Below, one piece after another: positions 1 to 5,713 of a DNA stretch of 6,360 nucleotides. Origin of the DNA: Firmicutes bacterium UBA6418 (GTDB lineage: Bacteria; Bacillota; Clostridia; Peptostreptococcales; Anaerovoracaceae); the NCBI GenBank assembly GCA_002439735.1, contig DJPG01000006.1, positions 1 to 6,360 of the forward strand. Reading direction: 5' to 3'. The position numbers and the translations under genes are program-made. The notes below the pieces were generated by a model. The model did not search any database and had not been told where the DNA came from. It saw only the letters and a program-made list of their open reading frames with translations. How positions within the stretch are numbered: the stretch's first letter is position 1; each line of letters opens with the position of its first letter.

Positions 1-25
1 GGTTCGAATCCTACTACCCCTGCCA
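1..25 (+). tRNA. tRNA, 3' end only (isotype not determinable)
   Basis: Only the end of the T loop and stem, the acceptor 3' strand (TACCCCT), a G discriminator base and an encoded CCA are present; the rest lies before the window. The acceptor strand differs by one base from that of the complete tRNA-Trp further along (TGCCCCT), and the CCTAC half of the T stem is the same. The anticodon is missing, so the isotype cannot be assigned. The G discriminator would suit Trp, Asn, Asp, Gln or Ser. Confidence 0.85.
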
Positions 26-29
26 AAAT

Positions 30-105
30 GATCCACTAGCTCAGTCGGTAGAGCACTTGACTTTTAATCAAGGTGTCCGGAGTTCGAATCTCCGATGGGT
101 CACCA
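30..105 (+). tRNA. tRNA-Lys (anticodon UUU)
   Basis: A full 76-nt cloverleaf can be folded. The acceptor GATCCAC (30-36) pairs with ATGGGTC, with one G-T pair and one mismatch at the seventh pair. The D arm is TAGCTCAGTCGGTAGAGC. The anticodon stem CTTGA/TCAAG encloses loop CTTTTAA with TTT at 63-65. The T stem is CGGAG/CTCCG, followed by discriminator A and an encoded CCA. It starts only 4 nt after the preceding tRNA, so the two are surely co-transcribed. Confidence 0.97.
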
Positions 106-150
106 GTTTTAAAAATCAAATAGCGTTGGATAAGTAGTAGAACTCATGAT

Positions 151-239
<89 letters not shown>

Positions 240-260
240 TATAACATGCAAGTTTAGCCT

Positions 261-352
261 GGAGAAGTACTCAAGAGGCTGAAGAGGACGGTTTGCTAAA
301 CCGTTAGGGTTCGTTTAGGGCCGCATGGGTTCGAATCCCATCTTCTCCGCCA
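261..352 (+). tRNA. tRNA-Ser (anticodon GCU)
   Basis: This is a second class II serine tRNA, 92 nt long. The acceptor GGAGAAG pairs with CTTCTCC, with discriminator G and an encoded CCA. The anticodon stem ACGGT/ACCGT encloses loop TTGCTAA with GCT at 295-297. A long variable arm follows at about 303-323. It starts 21 nt after tRNA-Ser(UGA). The two share ends and arm layout but read different serine codon boxes (UCN and AGY). Confidence 0.97.
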
Positions 353-397
353 CAATTTTTGAGCTGATTTGAATAGGAATCTTCTCCGATACGATTT

Positions 398-473
398 AGG
401 GGTATAGCTCAGCTGGTAGAGCAGTGGTCTCCAAAACCACGTGCCGTGGGTTCGATTCCTACTGCCCCTGCCA
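398..473 (+). tRNA. tRNA-Trp (anticodon CCA)
   Basis: A 76-nt cloverleaf. The acceptor AGGGGTA pairs with TGCCCCT (one A-T to G-T type wobble at the base), with discriminator G and an encoded CCA. The anticodon stem GTGGT/ACCAC encloses loop CTCCAAA with CCA at 431-433. The T stem is GTGGG/CCTAC. A run of seven T follows the gene at 474-480, but there is no separate hairpin before it, so it is not called as a terminator and the cluster continues. Confidence 0.97.
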
Positions 474-493
474 TTTTTTTAAAAGACTTGTGC

Positions 494-570
494 CGGGGTG
501 TAGCGCAGTTTGGTAGCGCAACTGGTTTGGGACCAGTGGGCCGCGGGTTCAAATCCTGCCACCCCGACCA
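494..570 (+). tRNA. tRNA-Pro (anticodon UGG)
   Basis: A 77-nt cloverleaf. The acceptor CGGGGTG pairs with CACCCCG, with discriminator A and an encoded CCA. The anticodon stem ACTGG/CCAGT encloses loop TTTGGGA with TGG at 528-530. The D arm reads TAGCGCAGTTTGGTAGCGC. The C1-G72 pair and A73 discriminator are usual for bacterial tRNA-Pro. Confidence 0.97.
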
Positions 571-583
571 TACAAAAGCATAT

Positions 584-660
584 GGGCCTTTAGCTCAGTT
601 GGTCAGAGCATCCGGCTCATAACCGGCAGGTCCCGGGTTCAAGTCCCTGAAGGCCCACCA
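584..660 (+). tRNA. tRNA with CAU anticodon: elongator Met, or Ile2
   Basis: A 77-nt cloverleaf. The acceptor GGGCCTT pairs perfectly with AAGGCCC, with discriminator A and an encoded CCA. The anticodon loop is CTCATAA, with CAT at 618-620. The paired first base (G1-C72) argues against an initiator tRNA, which normally has an unpaired 1-72. A CAU anticodon is also used by tRNA-Ile2 after lysidine modification, and the GGxCCTT acceptor with loop CTCATAA occurs in both types. Elongator Met is preferred but not proven. Confidence 0.9.
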
Positions 661-679
661 TTTACCAATTTCATCATAT

Positions 680-755
680 GCCCATTTAGCTCAGTAGGTA
701 GAGCAGGGGACTGAAAATCCCCGTGTCTCTGGTTCGATTCCGGAAGTGGGCACCA
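680..755 (+). tRNA. tRNA-Phe (anticodon GAA)
   Basis: A 76-nt cloverleaf. The acceptor GCCCATT pairs with AGTGGGC, with discriminator A and an encoded CCA. The anticodon stem GGGGA/TCCCC encloses loop CTGAAAA with GAA at 713-715. The T stem is TCTGG/CCGGA. It is the last tRNA of the cluster: a terminator begins directly after its CCA. Confidence 0.97.
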
Positions 756-756
756 C

Positions 757-786
757 AAAACCGTTGATTTATTTCAACGGTTTTTT
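757..786 (+). terminator. intrinsic terminator closing the tRNA cluster
   Basis: A perfect 7-bp stem CCGTTGA (761-767) / TCAACGG (774-780) with a 6-nt loop is followed by six T (781-786). The four A before the stem can pair with the T run, lengthening the hairpin. It starts 2 nt after tRNA-Phe and fits a Rho-independent terminator for the tRNA transcript. Confidence 0.93.
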
Positions 787-1296
787 CGTGACAAAACAAA
801 GGGCAATCAGGTAACCAAGCTTTAAGCAGCCAAACTTTGGACAGCCAAACTTTGGACAGCCAAACTTACGTTGGGTTCCGAAAGAAAAGAACAAAGGATA
901 ACCCCGGGTAACCAAGAACCGATACGTAGCAAAGACATGGACAAGCATGAGATATCCAAAATATGTAAAACCATGTATACGACTAGATCCTTTTGGCGCT
1001 TTCCTCTAAAAAAACATAACTGGAGGCAGCGGTATCTGTTTTGCGGTCCGATTCCAGTAAAATTTCGGCACTCATGCTAAAAAAATCGAAATATTGATCA
1101 TGAGATTTGATGAAAACTTATTAAAGATATATTTATCGACAAAAAAGAACAAGATGGAGAGGCAGAGTGAGCCGGACGATGAGCTGACGGATGTTTTTTT
1201 CACGAGAAATCGTGATTTGATAGCAGTTTTATGCATCATACTTTTTTTGCATGGTTTCCCCAACAAAAGCTTGTGGCCTTTGCCATGGAAATATTC
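787..1296. other. long intergenic region without a convincing gene
   Basis: This AT-richer stretch of about 510 bases separates the tRNA cluster from the YczE-type gene. It holds a short tandem repeat (827-867), a second copy of GGTAACCAAG (810-819 and 907-916), and a hairpin CACGA-GAAA-TCGTG (1201-1214) preceded, not followed, by seven T. A frame from TTG 871 to 1080 has no ribosome site and no recognisable protein character. A frame from ATG 1100 to 1300 (66 residues with a hydrophobic patch near residues 42-54) also lacks a ribosome site. I see no RNA gene or insertion sequence here. Confidence 0.6.
827..867. repeat. 15-bp tandem repeat, about 2.7 copies
   Basis: The unit CAGCCAAACTTTGGA occurs exactly at 827-841 and 842-856, and a third copy from 857 keeps its first ten bases and then diverges. 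Each full unit contains the odd-length palindrome CCAAA-C-TTTGG, so the array offers two small inverted repeats one and a half helical turns apart. No gene overlaps it convincingly. It could be a protein-binding array or a replication-slippage product. Confidence 0.85.
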
Positions 1297-1325
1297 TTGA
1301 AAGCGCGGAGAATTGGGTATATAAT
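1297..1325 (+). promoter_or_regulatory. sigma-A-type promoter for the YczE-type gene
   Basis: The -35 box TTGAAA (1297-1302) and -10 box TATAAT (1320-1325) are separated by exactly 17 bases, which is close to the ideal vegetative promoter. Transcription would begin near 1332, leaving a leader of about 40 nt before ATG 1372. This placement excludes ATG 1231, the first in-frame ATG, as the normal start of the gene. Confidence 0.85.
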
Positions 1326-1371
1326 AGAGCCTCAGAGAAATGCAGACAGAAAGGAACGGCGGCAGGCAGAT

Positions 1372-2103
1372 ATGAAGCAGAACCATCAAAAGCAGGACCA
1401 AATGGAGAACCAAGCAGAGAATCAAATGCGGACCCTGAACTGCAATGCAACCCGGAGGGCGGTCATTGTGAACAGTATCCGGGCAGCCATCGGACTGGCG
1501 ATGTGCGGGACCGGATTATATCTTACCATTCAGGCTAATATCGGGGTGACCCCTTGGGACTGCCTGTATCTGGGGATCCATAAAACATTCGGCTTTCAAT
1601 ACGGAAACATTTCGGTCTGTGTGTCCCTGCTGGTCATCGGGATCGACCTGCTACTCAAGGAGCGGATCGGTGTCGGGACGCTGATCGACGCGCTGCTGGT
1701 CGGCAAGGTCGTGGATCTGTGGAATTACCTGGATCCGATTCCGGTTCAATCTTCGGTCGCCGTCGGGATCCTGCTCATGCTCGGCGGTCTGCTGCTGCAG
1801 GGATTCGGACAATACATCTATATGAGCGCGGGACTTTGCTGCGGACCGCGCGACGCCTTGCTGGTGGGATTGAGCAAGCGCCTTGTAAAGGTGCCGCTCG
1901 GTGCTGTCGGTATGCTGCTTTTGGGCATCGTACTTCTGCTCGGCTGGCTGCTTGGCGGATCGGTCGGGATCGGGACGCTCATCGGCACGCTGCTCATAGG
2001 ACCGATCTTGCAGACTGTATGCGGCTGGTTCCGTTTCGTGCCGGAAGAAGTCCCGCATCAGGATCTGCTCCAAAGCGTGCAGGTGCTAAGGAAAAAAGAA
2101 TGA
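1372..2103 (+). CDS. YczE/YyaS/YitT-type integral membrane protein
   Basis: This 243-residue polytopic membrane protein resembles the YczE group (COG2364), whose biochemical role is not established. After a Gln/Asn-rich hydrophilic N-terminus of about 30 residues there are about six membrane segments, near 31-53, 80-95, 99-116, 127-142, 176-195 and 198-216. The chain is an internal duplication: a P-x-D motif (61-63 and 159-161) is followed about 40 residues later by a G-V/I-GTLI motif (100-105 and 199-204) in each half. The frame is open back to ATG 1231, but the promoter at 1297-1325 makes that start unlikely. ATG 1372 has only a modest AGG five bases upstream. ATG 1402, after AGGA, is a possible alternative and would give 233 residues, nearer the roughly 215 of B. 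subtilis YczE. It stands alone between its own promoter and terminator. Confidence 0.88.
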   Translation: MKQNHQKQDQMENQAENQMRTLNCNATRRAVIVNSIRAAIGLAMCGTGLYLTIQANIGVTPWDCLYLGIHKTFGFQYGNISVCVSLLVIGIDLLLKERIGVGTLIDALLVGKVVDLWNYLDPIPVQSSVAVGILLMLGGLLLQGFGQYIYMSAGLCCGPRDALLVGLSKRLVKVPLGAVGMLLLGIVLLLGWLLGGSVGIGTLIGTLLIGPILQTVCGWFRFVPEEVPHQDLLQSVQVLRKKE

Positions 2104-2104
2104 T

Positions 2105-2129
2105 AAGACACTTTCGTGTGTCTTTTTTT
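2105..2129 (+). terminator. intrinsic terminator after the YczE-type gene
   Basis: The stem AAGACAC (2105-2111) / GTGTCTT (2118-2124) with loop TTTCGT runs into a T tract ending at 2129. It begins 1 nt after the stop codon. The A run at the end of the coding region can pair with the T tract, so the hairpin may also act weakly in the other direction. Confidence 0.88.
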
Positions 2130-2201
2130 GTTGTGGACGAAATGGTTTCTAAAGATTTTTTAAGGGTTTTTGGGGCGGAAATCGACAAAATAATGAAACT
2201 T

Positions 2202-2230
2202 TTGAGTAGAATCCGGCGTCGAATTATAGT
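2202..2230 (+). promoter_or_regulatory. likely promoter of the lipoprotein-MBOAT cluster
   Basis: A -35-like box TTGAGT (2202-2207) and a -10-like box TATAGT (2225-2230) stand 17 bases apart. Transcription would begin near 2237, giving a leader of about 33 nt to ATG 2270. Each box departs from consensus by one or two bases, so the promoter should be of medium strength. No clear operator is seen, although GGATATCC (2239-2246), a perfect 8-bp palindrome, lies right at the predicted start. Confidence 0.65.
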
Positions 2231-2255
2231 AGAATAAAGGATATCCGACACAAGG

Positions 2256-2262
2256 GGGGAGG
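2256..2262 (+). promoter_or_regulatory. ribosome binding site of the lipoprotein gene
   Basis: GGGGAGG lies seven bases before ATG 2270, a strong Shine-Dalgarno match at ideal spacing. It supports ATG 2270 over the ATG that follows immediately at 2273. Confidence 0.85.
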
Positions 2263-2269
2263 AAACAGC

Positions 2270-2824
2270 ATGATGGAGCAGGAAAATCTGAGAAAGCGGG
2301 CAGCGCGCAGGGCTTTTACAGGAGTTCTGGTGCTGCTGGTGACGGTGCTCACTATGGGAATGCTGATCGGATGCGGCGCTGCGAATGATCAAGGGCAGGT
2401 GAAATGCGTGGACATCGTCAAGGCGTGTAAGGAGGCGGCTTCCGAGGGGACGCTGGACGAATGGTACAGCTATGGGGAAGAGCTTTACGATGACAGCTTT
2501 GACAGCCTTTACGGCGTGCAGTTCGACATGATCGACGACGGCGCTGTGCTGCAGACTTCGAGCGGCGGCACGGCAGACGAGGTGTCGGTGCTGCATCTCA
2601 AAAAAAGCGAGGATGTTTCGATCGCCAAGCAGAAGCTGGAGGATCGTATCACAGAGCGCAGGAACGAATTCAGCGGCTACAAACCGGAAGAGGTTTACAA
2701 ACTGGATAATGCGAGAGTCGTCGTGCAGGGCAATTACGCGGCGCTGATCGTCTGCGATGACGCGGACACGATCGAGGCGGCGCTGCGCGGCGCGATCAGC
2801 AGAGACGGTGAGGACGCGGCATAG
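2270..2824 (+). CDS. DUF4358-type lipoprotein
   Basis: This 184-residue protein is predicted to be exported and lipid-anchored. A basic N-terminus (K9, R10, R13, R14) is followed by a hydrophobic stretch at 16-33 and a lipobox L32-I33-G34-C35, so C35 should be the lipidated residue. The mature part matches my memory of the DUF4358 pattern: an N-terminal helical part, a middle segment with a Y-G-V core (about 80-83), then a stretch with ADEVSVLHLKK, AKQKLEDRITER and a closing VVVQGNYAALIV segment (about 148-160). The function of DUF4358 is unknown. It is the first gene after the promoter and lies 78 nt before the transglutaminase-like gene, in a cluster with MBOAT and DHHW genes, which suggests a role at the outer membrane face in the same process. 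The family call is from recognition, not from a search. Confidence 0.82.
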   Translation: MMEQENLRKRAARRAFTGVLVLLVTVLTMGMLIGCGAANDQGQVKCVDIVKACKEAASEGTLDEWYSYGEELYDDSFDSLYGVQFDMIDDGAVLQTSSGGTADEVSVLHLKKSEDVSIAKQKLEDRITERRNEFSGYKPEEVYKLDNARVVVQGNYAALIVCDDADTIEAALRGAISRDGEDAA

Positions 2825-2888
2825 GCTCGCGGCAGACGGACAAAGCCGGGCAGAGAGGTTTTCCCGGGAAACAGCAGAACAAACGGAC

Positions 2889-2894
2889 AGGGGG
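2889..2894 (+). promoter_or_regulatory. ribosome binding site of the transglutaminase-like gene
   Basis: AGGGGG lies eight bases before ATG 2903. An out-of-frame ATG at 2895 opens only three codons before TGA (2904-2906), whose TG is shared with ATG 2903. This decides for 2903 as the start, and a three-codon upstream frame with stop-start overlap could in principle tune initiation. Confidence 0.75.
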
Positions 2895-2902
2895 ATGAAG
2901 AA

Positions 2903-4075
2903 ATGATCGATCAAGGTGAAAAGATCGCGTTTGCGGAGAGAAAGCGGCTTGCAAAGGAACATTTTGCGGATTTTCGGCGCGAAATGAAAAGAAAATGTAA
3001 AGGAAAGGGCGGTCTGGCACTGCAGCTTCTGATTTTGGTGCTGATCGTCGGGATGTTCGCGCAGAGCAGCGGGATGATCGACAAGATGAACAAGCTGCTG
3101 GGCGAGTCGGAGACGACGGTGCATGAGATTTATGATGATTCGGCGGTCATTGAGGCATATAAGACGGGGAATACGGATAAACTGAATGCAAAGGATCGCT
3201 TCGTATACGATAAGATGGTGGAGGTCATCGACAAGGTGATCACCGATGATATGACGGATTACGAGAAAGAAAAGGCGATCTACGACTGGCAGGTTAAATG
3301 GGTTTCCTACAGCAGCAACAATCTGAACCCGATCACGGACGGACAGAGCGAGACGCATACGCCTTACGGCGTGTTCCGCACGCACAACGCGATCTGCGTC
3401 GGCAATGCGACGACGTTCAAGCTGTTCATGGACGCGCTTGAGATCCCGTGCATGATCATCCATTCGACGCAGAACGGGGAACATGCATGGGATGTCGTGC
3501 AGTTGGACGGGGAATGGTATCACGTGGATGTGACCTTTGACGGATCTTCCAACGGTATGCCGAGCTACAGCTATTTTAATGTGCCGGATTCGATCAAGGA
3601 TGACGGATCCTGGCCTTGGGATCACAGTCAGATCCCGGCGGCGAACGGTACGAAATATTGCTACTTATATACCAATGCCGTGACCGTGGATGATTTTTAC
3701 GGGATCCCGGCGGCACTGCGTAAAAAGATCGATGGCGACGAGCGGATCGCGACCTTTATCCTGAAGGACAACAAGGGTTTTACCCGCGATGTGGCAAATT
3801 ACATCGCTAACGGTATGGTTGTGGGCAACGGTTACCTGTATTTTGACAACGCCTACGCGCTGAACGGACAGGTGGTTTACAAATATACGATCGAACGCGA
3901 CAACGGGGACGTGGAGAATCCACTGAATCCGGACGTGACGGCGCGGCTGGATGAGATCCTCAGCGAAGTCAATTTCGGTGAGCAAGCGGATAAAAATAAT
4001 GTCGACTCTGATTGGGGCGTGAGCGTAGCGGAAGATACCGCAAAGCAAGCAGCGGATAGCAGCGCCGACTTGTGA
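2903..4075 (+). CDS. membrane-anchored transglutaminase-like protein
   Basis: This 390-residue protein has a basic cytoplasmic N-terminus (1-37), one membrane segment (about 38-54) and an outside portion that includes a transglutaminase-like (papain-fold) domain at roughly 115-230. The expected catalytic triad is present in order: C165 in AICVGNATTF, H194 in GEHAWDVV, and D209 in WYHVDVTFD. The preceding DYEKEKAIYDW segment (119-129) is the helix usual before this domain. In this superfamily members act as proteases, peptide N-glycanases, amidases or cross-linking enzymes, so the reaction cannot be named. The C-terminal third (about 240-345) looks beta-rich, with short YLYF and VVYKYTI strands, and the last 45 residues are polar and probably disordered. 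It follows the lipoprotein by 78 nt and precedes the MBOAT gene by 87 nt. Intact active residues argue for a working enzyme on the cell surface. Confidence 0.9.
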   Translation: MIDQGEKIAFAERKRLAKEHFADFRREMKRKCKGKGGLALQLLILVLIVGMFAQSSGMIDKMNKLLGESETTVHEIYDDSAVIEAYKTGNTDKLNAKDRFVYDKMVEVIDKVITDDMTDYEKEKAIYDWQVKWVSYSSNNLNPITDGQSETHTPYGVFRTHNAICVGNATTFKLFMDALEIPCMIIHSTQNGEHAWDVVQLDGEWYHVDVTFDGSSNGMPSYSYFNVPDSIKDDGSWPWDHSQIPAANGTKYCYLYTNAVTVDDFYGIPAALRKKIDGDERIATFILKDNKGFTRDVANYIANGMVVGNGYLYFDNAYALNGQVVYKYTIERDNGDVENPLNPDVTARLDEILSEVNFGEQADKNNVDSDWGVSVAEDTAKQAADSSADL

Positions 4076-4162
4076 CATGATCCGGAAGGAAGCGGCGCAG
4101 AGGTCTGTAACAGTTATTTTACGAATGAAAGAAACTTTTAACGGAAGGCAGCAATAGCAAAT

Positions 4163-5698
4163 ATGGTTTTTAGCAGTTCAGTGTTTTTTATGGCATTTTT
4201 GCCGATCACAATTTTCGTTTACTTTTTGATCCCGGCGCGGTTTTTGAAAGCGCGCAACCTCTGGCTCCTGATCGCCAGTCTGCTGTTCTACGGCTGGGGC
4301 GAGCCGAAATACATCGCTGTCATGGCTTTTTCGATCGTCTTCAACTATGTGTTCGGGCGTGTCATCGGACGCCTGCGGACGGAGGCGGATGGACAGGACG
4401 CGCCGCTTGCGGCGGCGGGTGTCGAAGTTGGGAAGGAAAGAAAGGCCTGCGATACAGCGGGCAGTGGCGGAAACGGCAGCGGGCAGACCATGCGCTGCGC
4501 GAAGCTCGCGATGGTGCTCTGCGTGATTGGAAACCTGGCAATCCTTGGGTTCTTCAAGTACACGGACTTTTTGATCGGAACGGTGAACGGACTGCTTGGG
4601 GGGCAGCTGAGCCTGCTGAACATCGCGCTGCCGATCGGGATTTCGTTTTATACCTTTCAGACGATGTCCTATATCATCGATGTGTACTGGGGAAAAGTGC
4701 CGGCACAGCGGGATTTTATCGCTTTCGCGGCGTATGTGACGCTGTTCCCGCAGCTGATCGCAGGGCCGATCGTGCGCTACGCGGATGTGGCGGTGATGCT
4801 GGTCGGGCGGACGACCAATGTGGAGCAAGTCGCGGAGGGAATCCGCCGCTTTATCGTGGGCTTCGGCAAGAAAGTGCTGCTGGCCAATCAGGTCTATGTC
4901 GTCTGGGCAGAGATCACGGCAATGGATCTGACACAGATCAGCCTGGCAACAGCCTGGCTGGGCGCGGTAGCCTTTACGTTCCAGATCTATTTTGATTTTT
5001 CAGGTTATTCGGACATGGCAATCGGTCTGGGCAAGATCTTCGGCTTCGATTATCTGGAAAACTTCAACTATCCGTATATCTCACGTAGCATTACCGAGTT
5101 CTGGCGGCGTTGGCATATGTCGCTGAGCTCTTGGTTCAAGGAATATGTCTACGTGCCACTGGGCGGCAACCGCAAGGGTCTCGCGCGGCAGATCCTCAAT
5201 ATTGCCGTCGTCTGGACACTGACCGGTCTGTGGCACGGCGCAAGCTGGAATTTTGTCGCTTGGGGCGTATACTTCGGCGTGATCCTGATCCTCGAAAAGC
5301 TCTGGCTGCTGCGCACGCTGGAAAAATGTCCGGCGTTTGTCGGGCATCTTTACAGTCTGATCCTGATCGTCCTCGGATGGGTCATCTTCGGACTGACGGA
5401 TTTTTCGCAGATGGCGACCTATATCGCCTGCATGTTCGGCGGCGCTTCGGCGCTGCTGGACGGGGACTTCCTGTATCTGGCGACCAGCCGCATCTGGCTG
5501 CTGCTCTTCTGCGCGATCGGTTCCACGCCGCTGGTCAAATGTGTGTGTGAGCGGATCGCGGTGCGGCTTGCAGCGGCGCGAGGCGGCGAGACGCTACTGG
5601 GCGTACTGGAATCGGCCGTGCTGCTGGCGGTATTTGCTTTGTCGATCGCATTTTTGGTGAGCGGATCCTATAATCCGTTCCTGTATTTCAGATTTTAG
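4163..5698 (+). CDS. MBOAT-family O-acyltransferase (AlgI/DltB/PatA type)
   Basis: This 511-residue polytopic membrane protein has the standard length of bacterial MBOAT enzymes, which move acyl groups (often acetyl) across the membrane to extracytoplasmic acceptors. The N-terminal MVFSSSVFFMAFLP resembles family starts and supports ATG 4163. Family motifs are clear: FYTFQTMSYIIDVYWGK (about 164-180), FPQLIAGPIVRY, FDFSGYSDMAIGLGKIFGF (277-295 region), FWRRWHMSLSSWFKEYVYVP with H318, and TGLWHGASWNF with H358. These two histidines correspond to the conserved pair in DltB/AlgI, of which the WHG histidine is the invariant one. A hydrophilic, Gly-rich loop at about 71-113 is longer than I expect between membrane segments. 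The ribosome site GGAAGG (4143-4148) is 14 bases from the start, so initiation may be weak or coupled to transcription from upstream. The DHHW partner follows 15 nt later. Confidence 0.96.
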   Translation: MVFSSSVFFMAFLPITIFVYFLIPARFLKARNLWLLIASLLFYGWGEPKYIAVMAFSIVFNYVFGRVIGRLRTEADGQDAPLAAAGVEVGKERKACDTAGSGGNGSGQTMRCAKLAMVLCVIGNLAILGFFKYTDFLIGTVNGLLGGQLSLLNIALPIGISFYTFQTMSYIIDVYWGKVPAQRDFIAFAAYVTLFPQLIAGPIVRYADVAVMLVGRTTNVEQVAEGIRRFIVGFGKKVLLANQVYVVWAEITAMDLTQISLATAWLGAVAFTFQIYFDFSGYSDMAIGLGKIFGFDYLENFNYPYISRSITEFWRRWHMSLSSWFKEYVYVPLGGNRKGLARQILNIAVVWTLTGLWHGASWNFVAWGVYFGVILILEKLWLLRTLEKCPAFVGHLYSLILIVLGWVIFGLTDFSQMATYIACMFGGASALLDGDFLYLATSRIWLLLFCAIGSTPLVKCVCERIAVRLAAARGGETLLGVLESAVLLAVFALSIAFLVSGSYNPFLYFRF

Positions 5699-5706
5699 GG
5701 GGGTGG
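5698..5706 (+). promoter_or_regulatory. ribosome binding site of the DHHW gene
   Basis: GGGGGGTGG begins at the last base of the MBOAT stop codon and ends seven bases before ATG 5714. It is an imperfect but G-rich Shine-Dalgarno site. The close packing points to translation from the same message. ATG 5707 is in another frame and lies too close to the site. Confidence 0.75.
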
Positions 5707-5713
5707 ATGAAGC

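Noticed and set aside
680..786. tRNA-Phe 3' end as an attachment site for an integrated element
   Set aside because: No repeat of the tRNA 3' end, no integrase and no mobile-element gene is visible downstream in the window, and an ordinary terminator follows the tRNA.
871..1080. Small + strand frame of 69 codons starting with TTG
   Set aside because: It has no ribosome site, no recognised motif and basic, uneven composition, and it lies in a region without other coding signs.
1194..1214. Hairpin CACGA-GAAA-TCGTG next to seven T, considered as a terminator
   Set aside because: The T run precedes the stem on the + strand and becomes an A run after the stem on the minus strand, so it does not work as an intrinsic terminator in either direction.
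1100..1300. Possible 66-residue small membrane protein
   Set aside because: There is a hydrophobic stretch near residues 42-54, but no ribosome site precedes the ATG and no promoter is evident. The frame ends inside the promoter of the next gene. It is noted as weak rather than listed as a gene.
2860..2871. Perfect 12-bp palindrome TTTCCCGGGAAA between the lipoprotein and transglutaminase-like genes
   Set aside because: There is no T run for termination and no second copy in the window. With no loop it is a poor RNA hairpin, and a single small palindrome in GC-rich spacer DNA may be chance.
1994..3625. Long open frame (543 codons) on the minus strand across the end of the YczE-type gene, the lipoprotein and the transglutaminase-like gene
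   Set aside because: It runs antisense to three well-supported genes, its product is rich in Arg, His and Ile in the manner of shadow frames, and it shows no family motif. GC-biased codons in the real genes explain the lack of stops.
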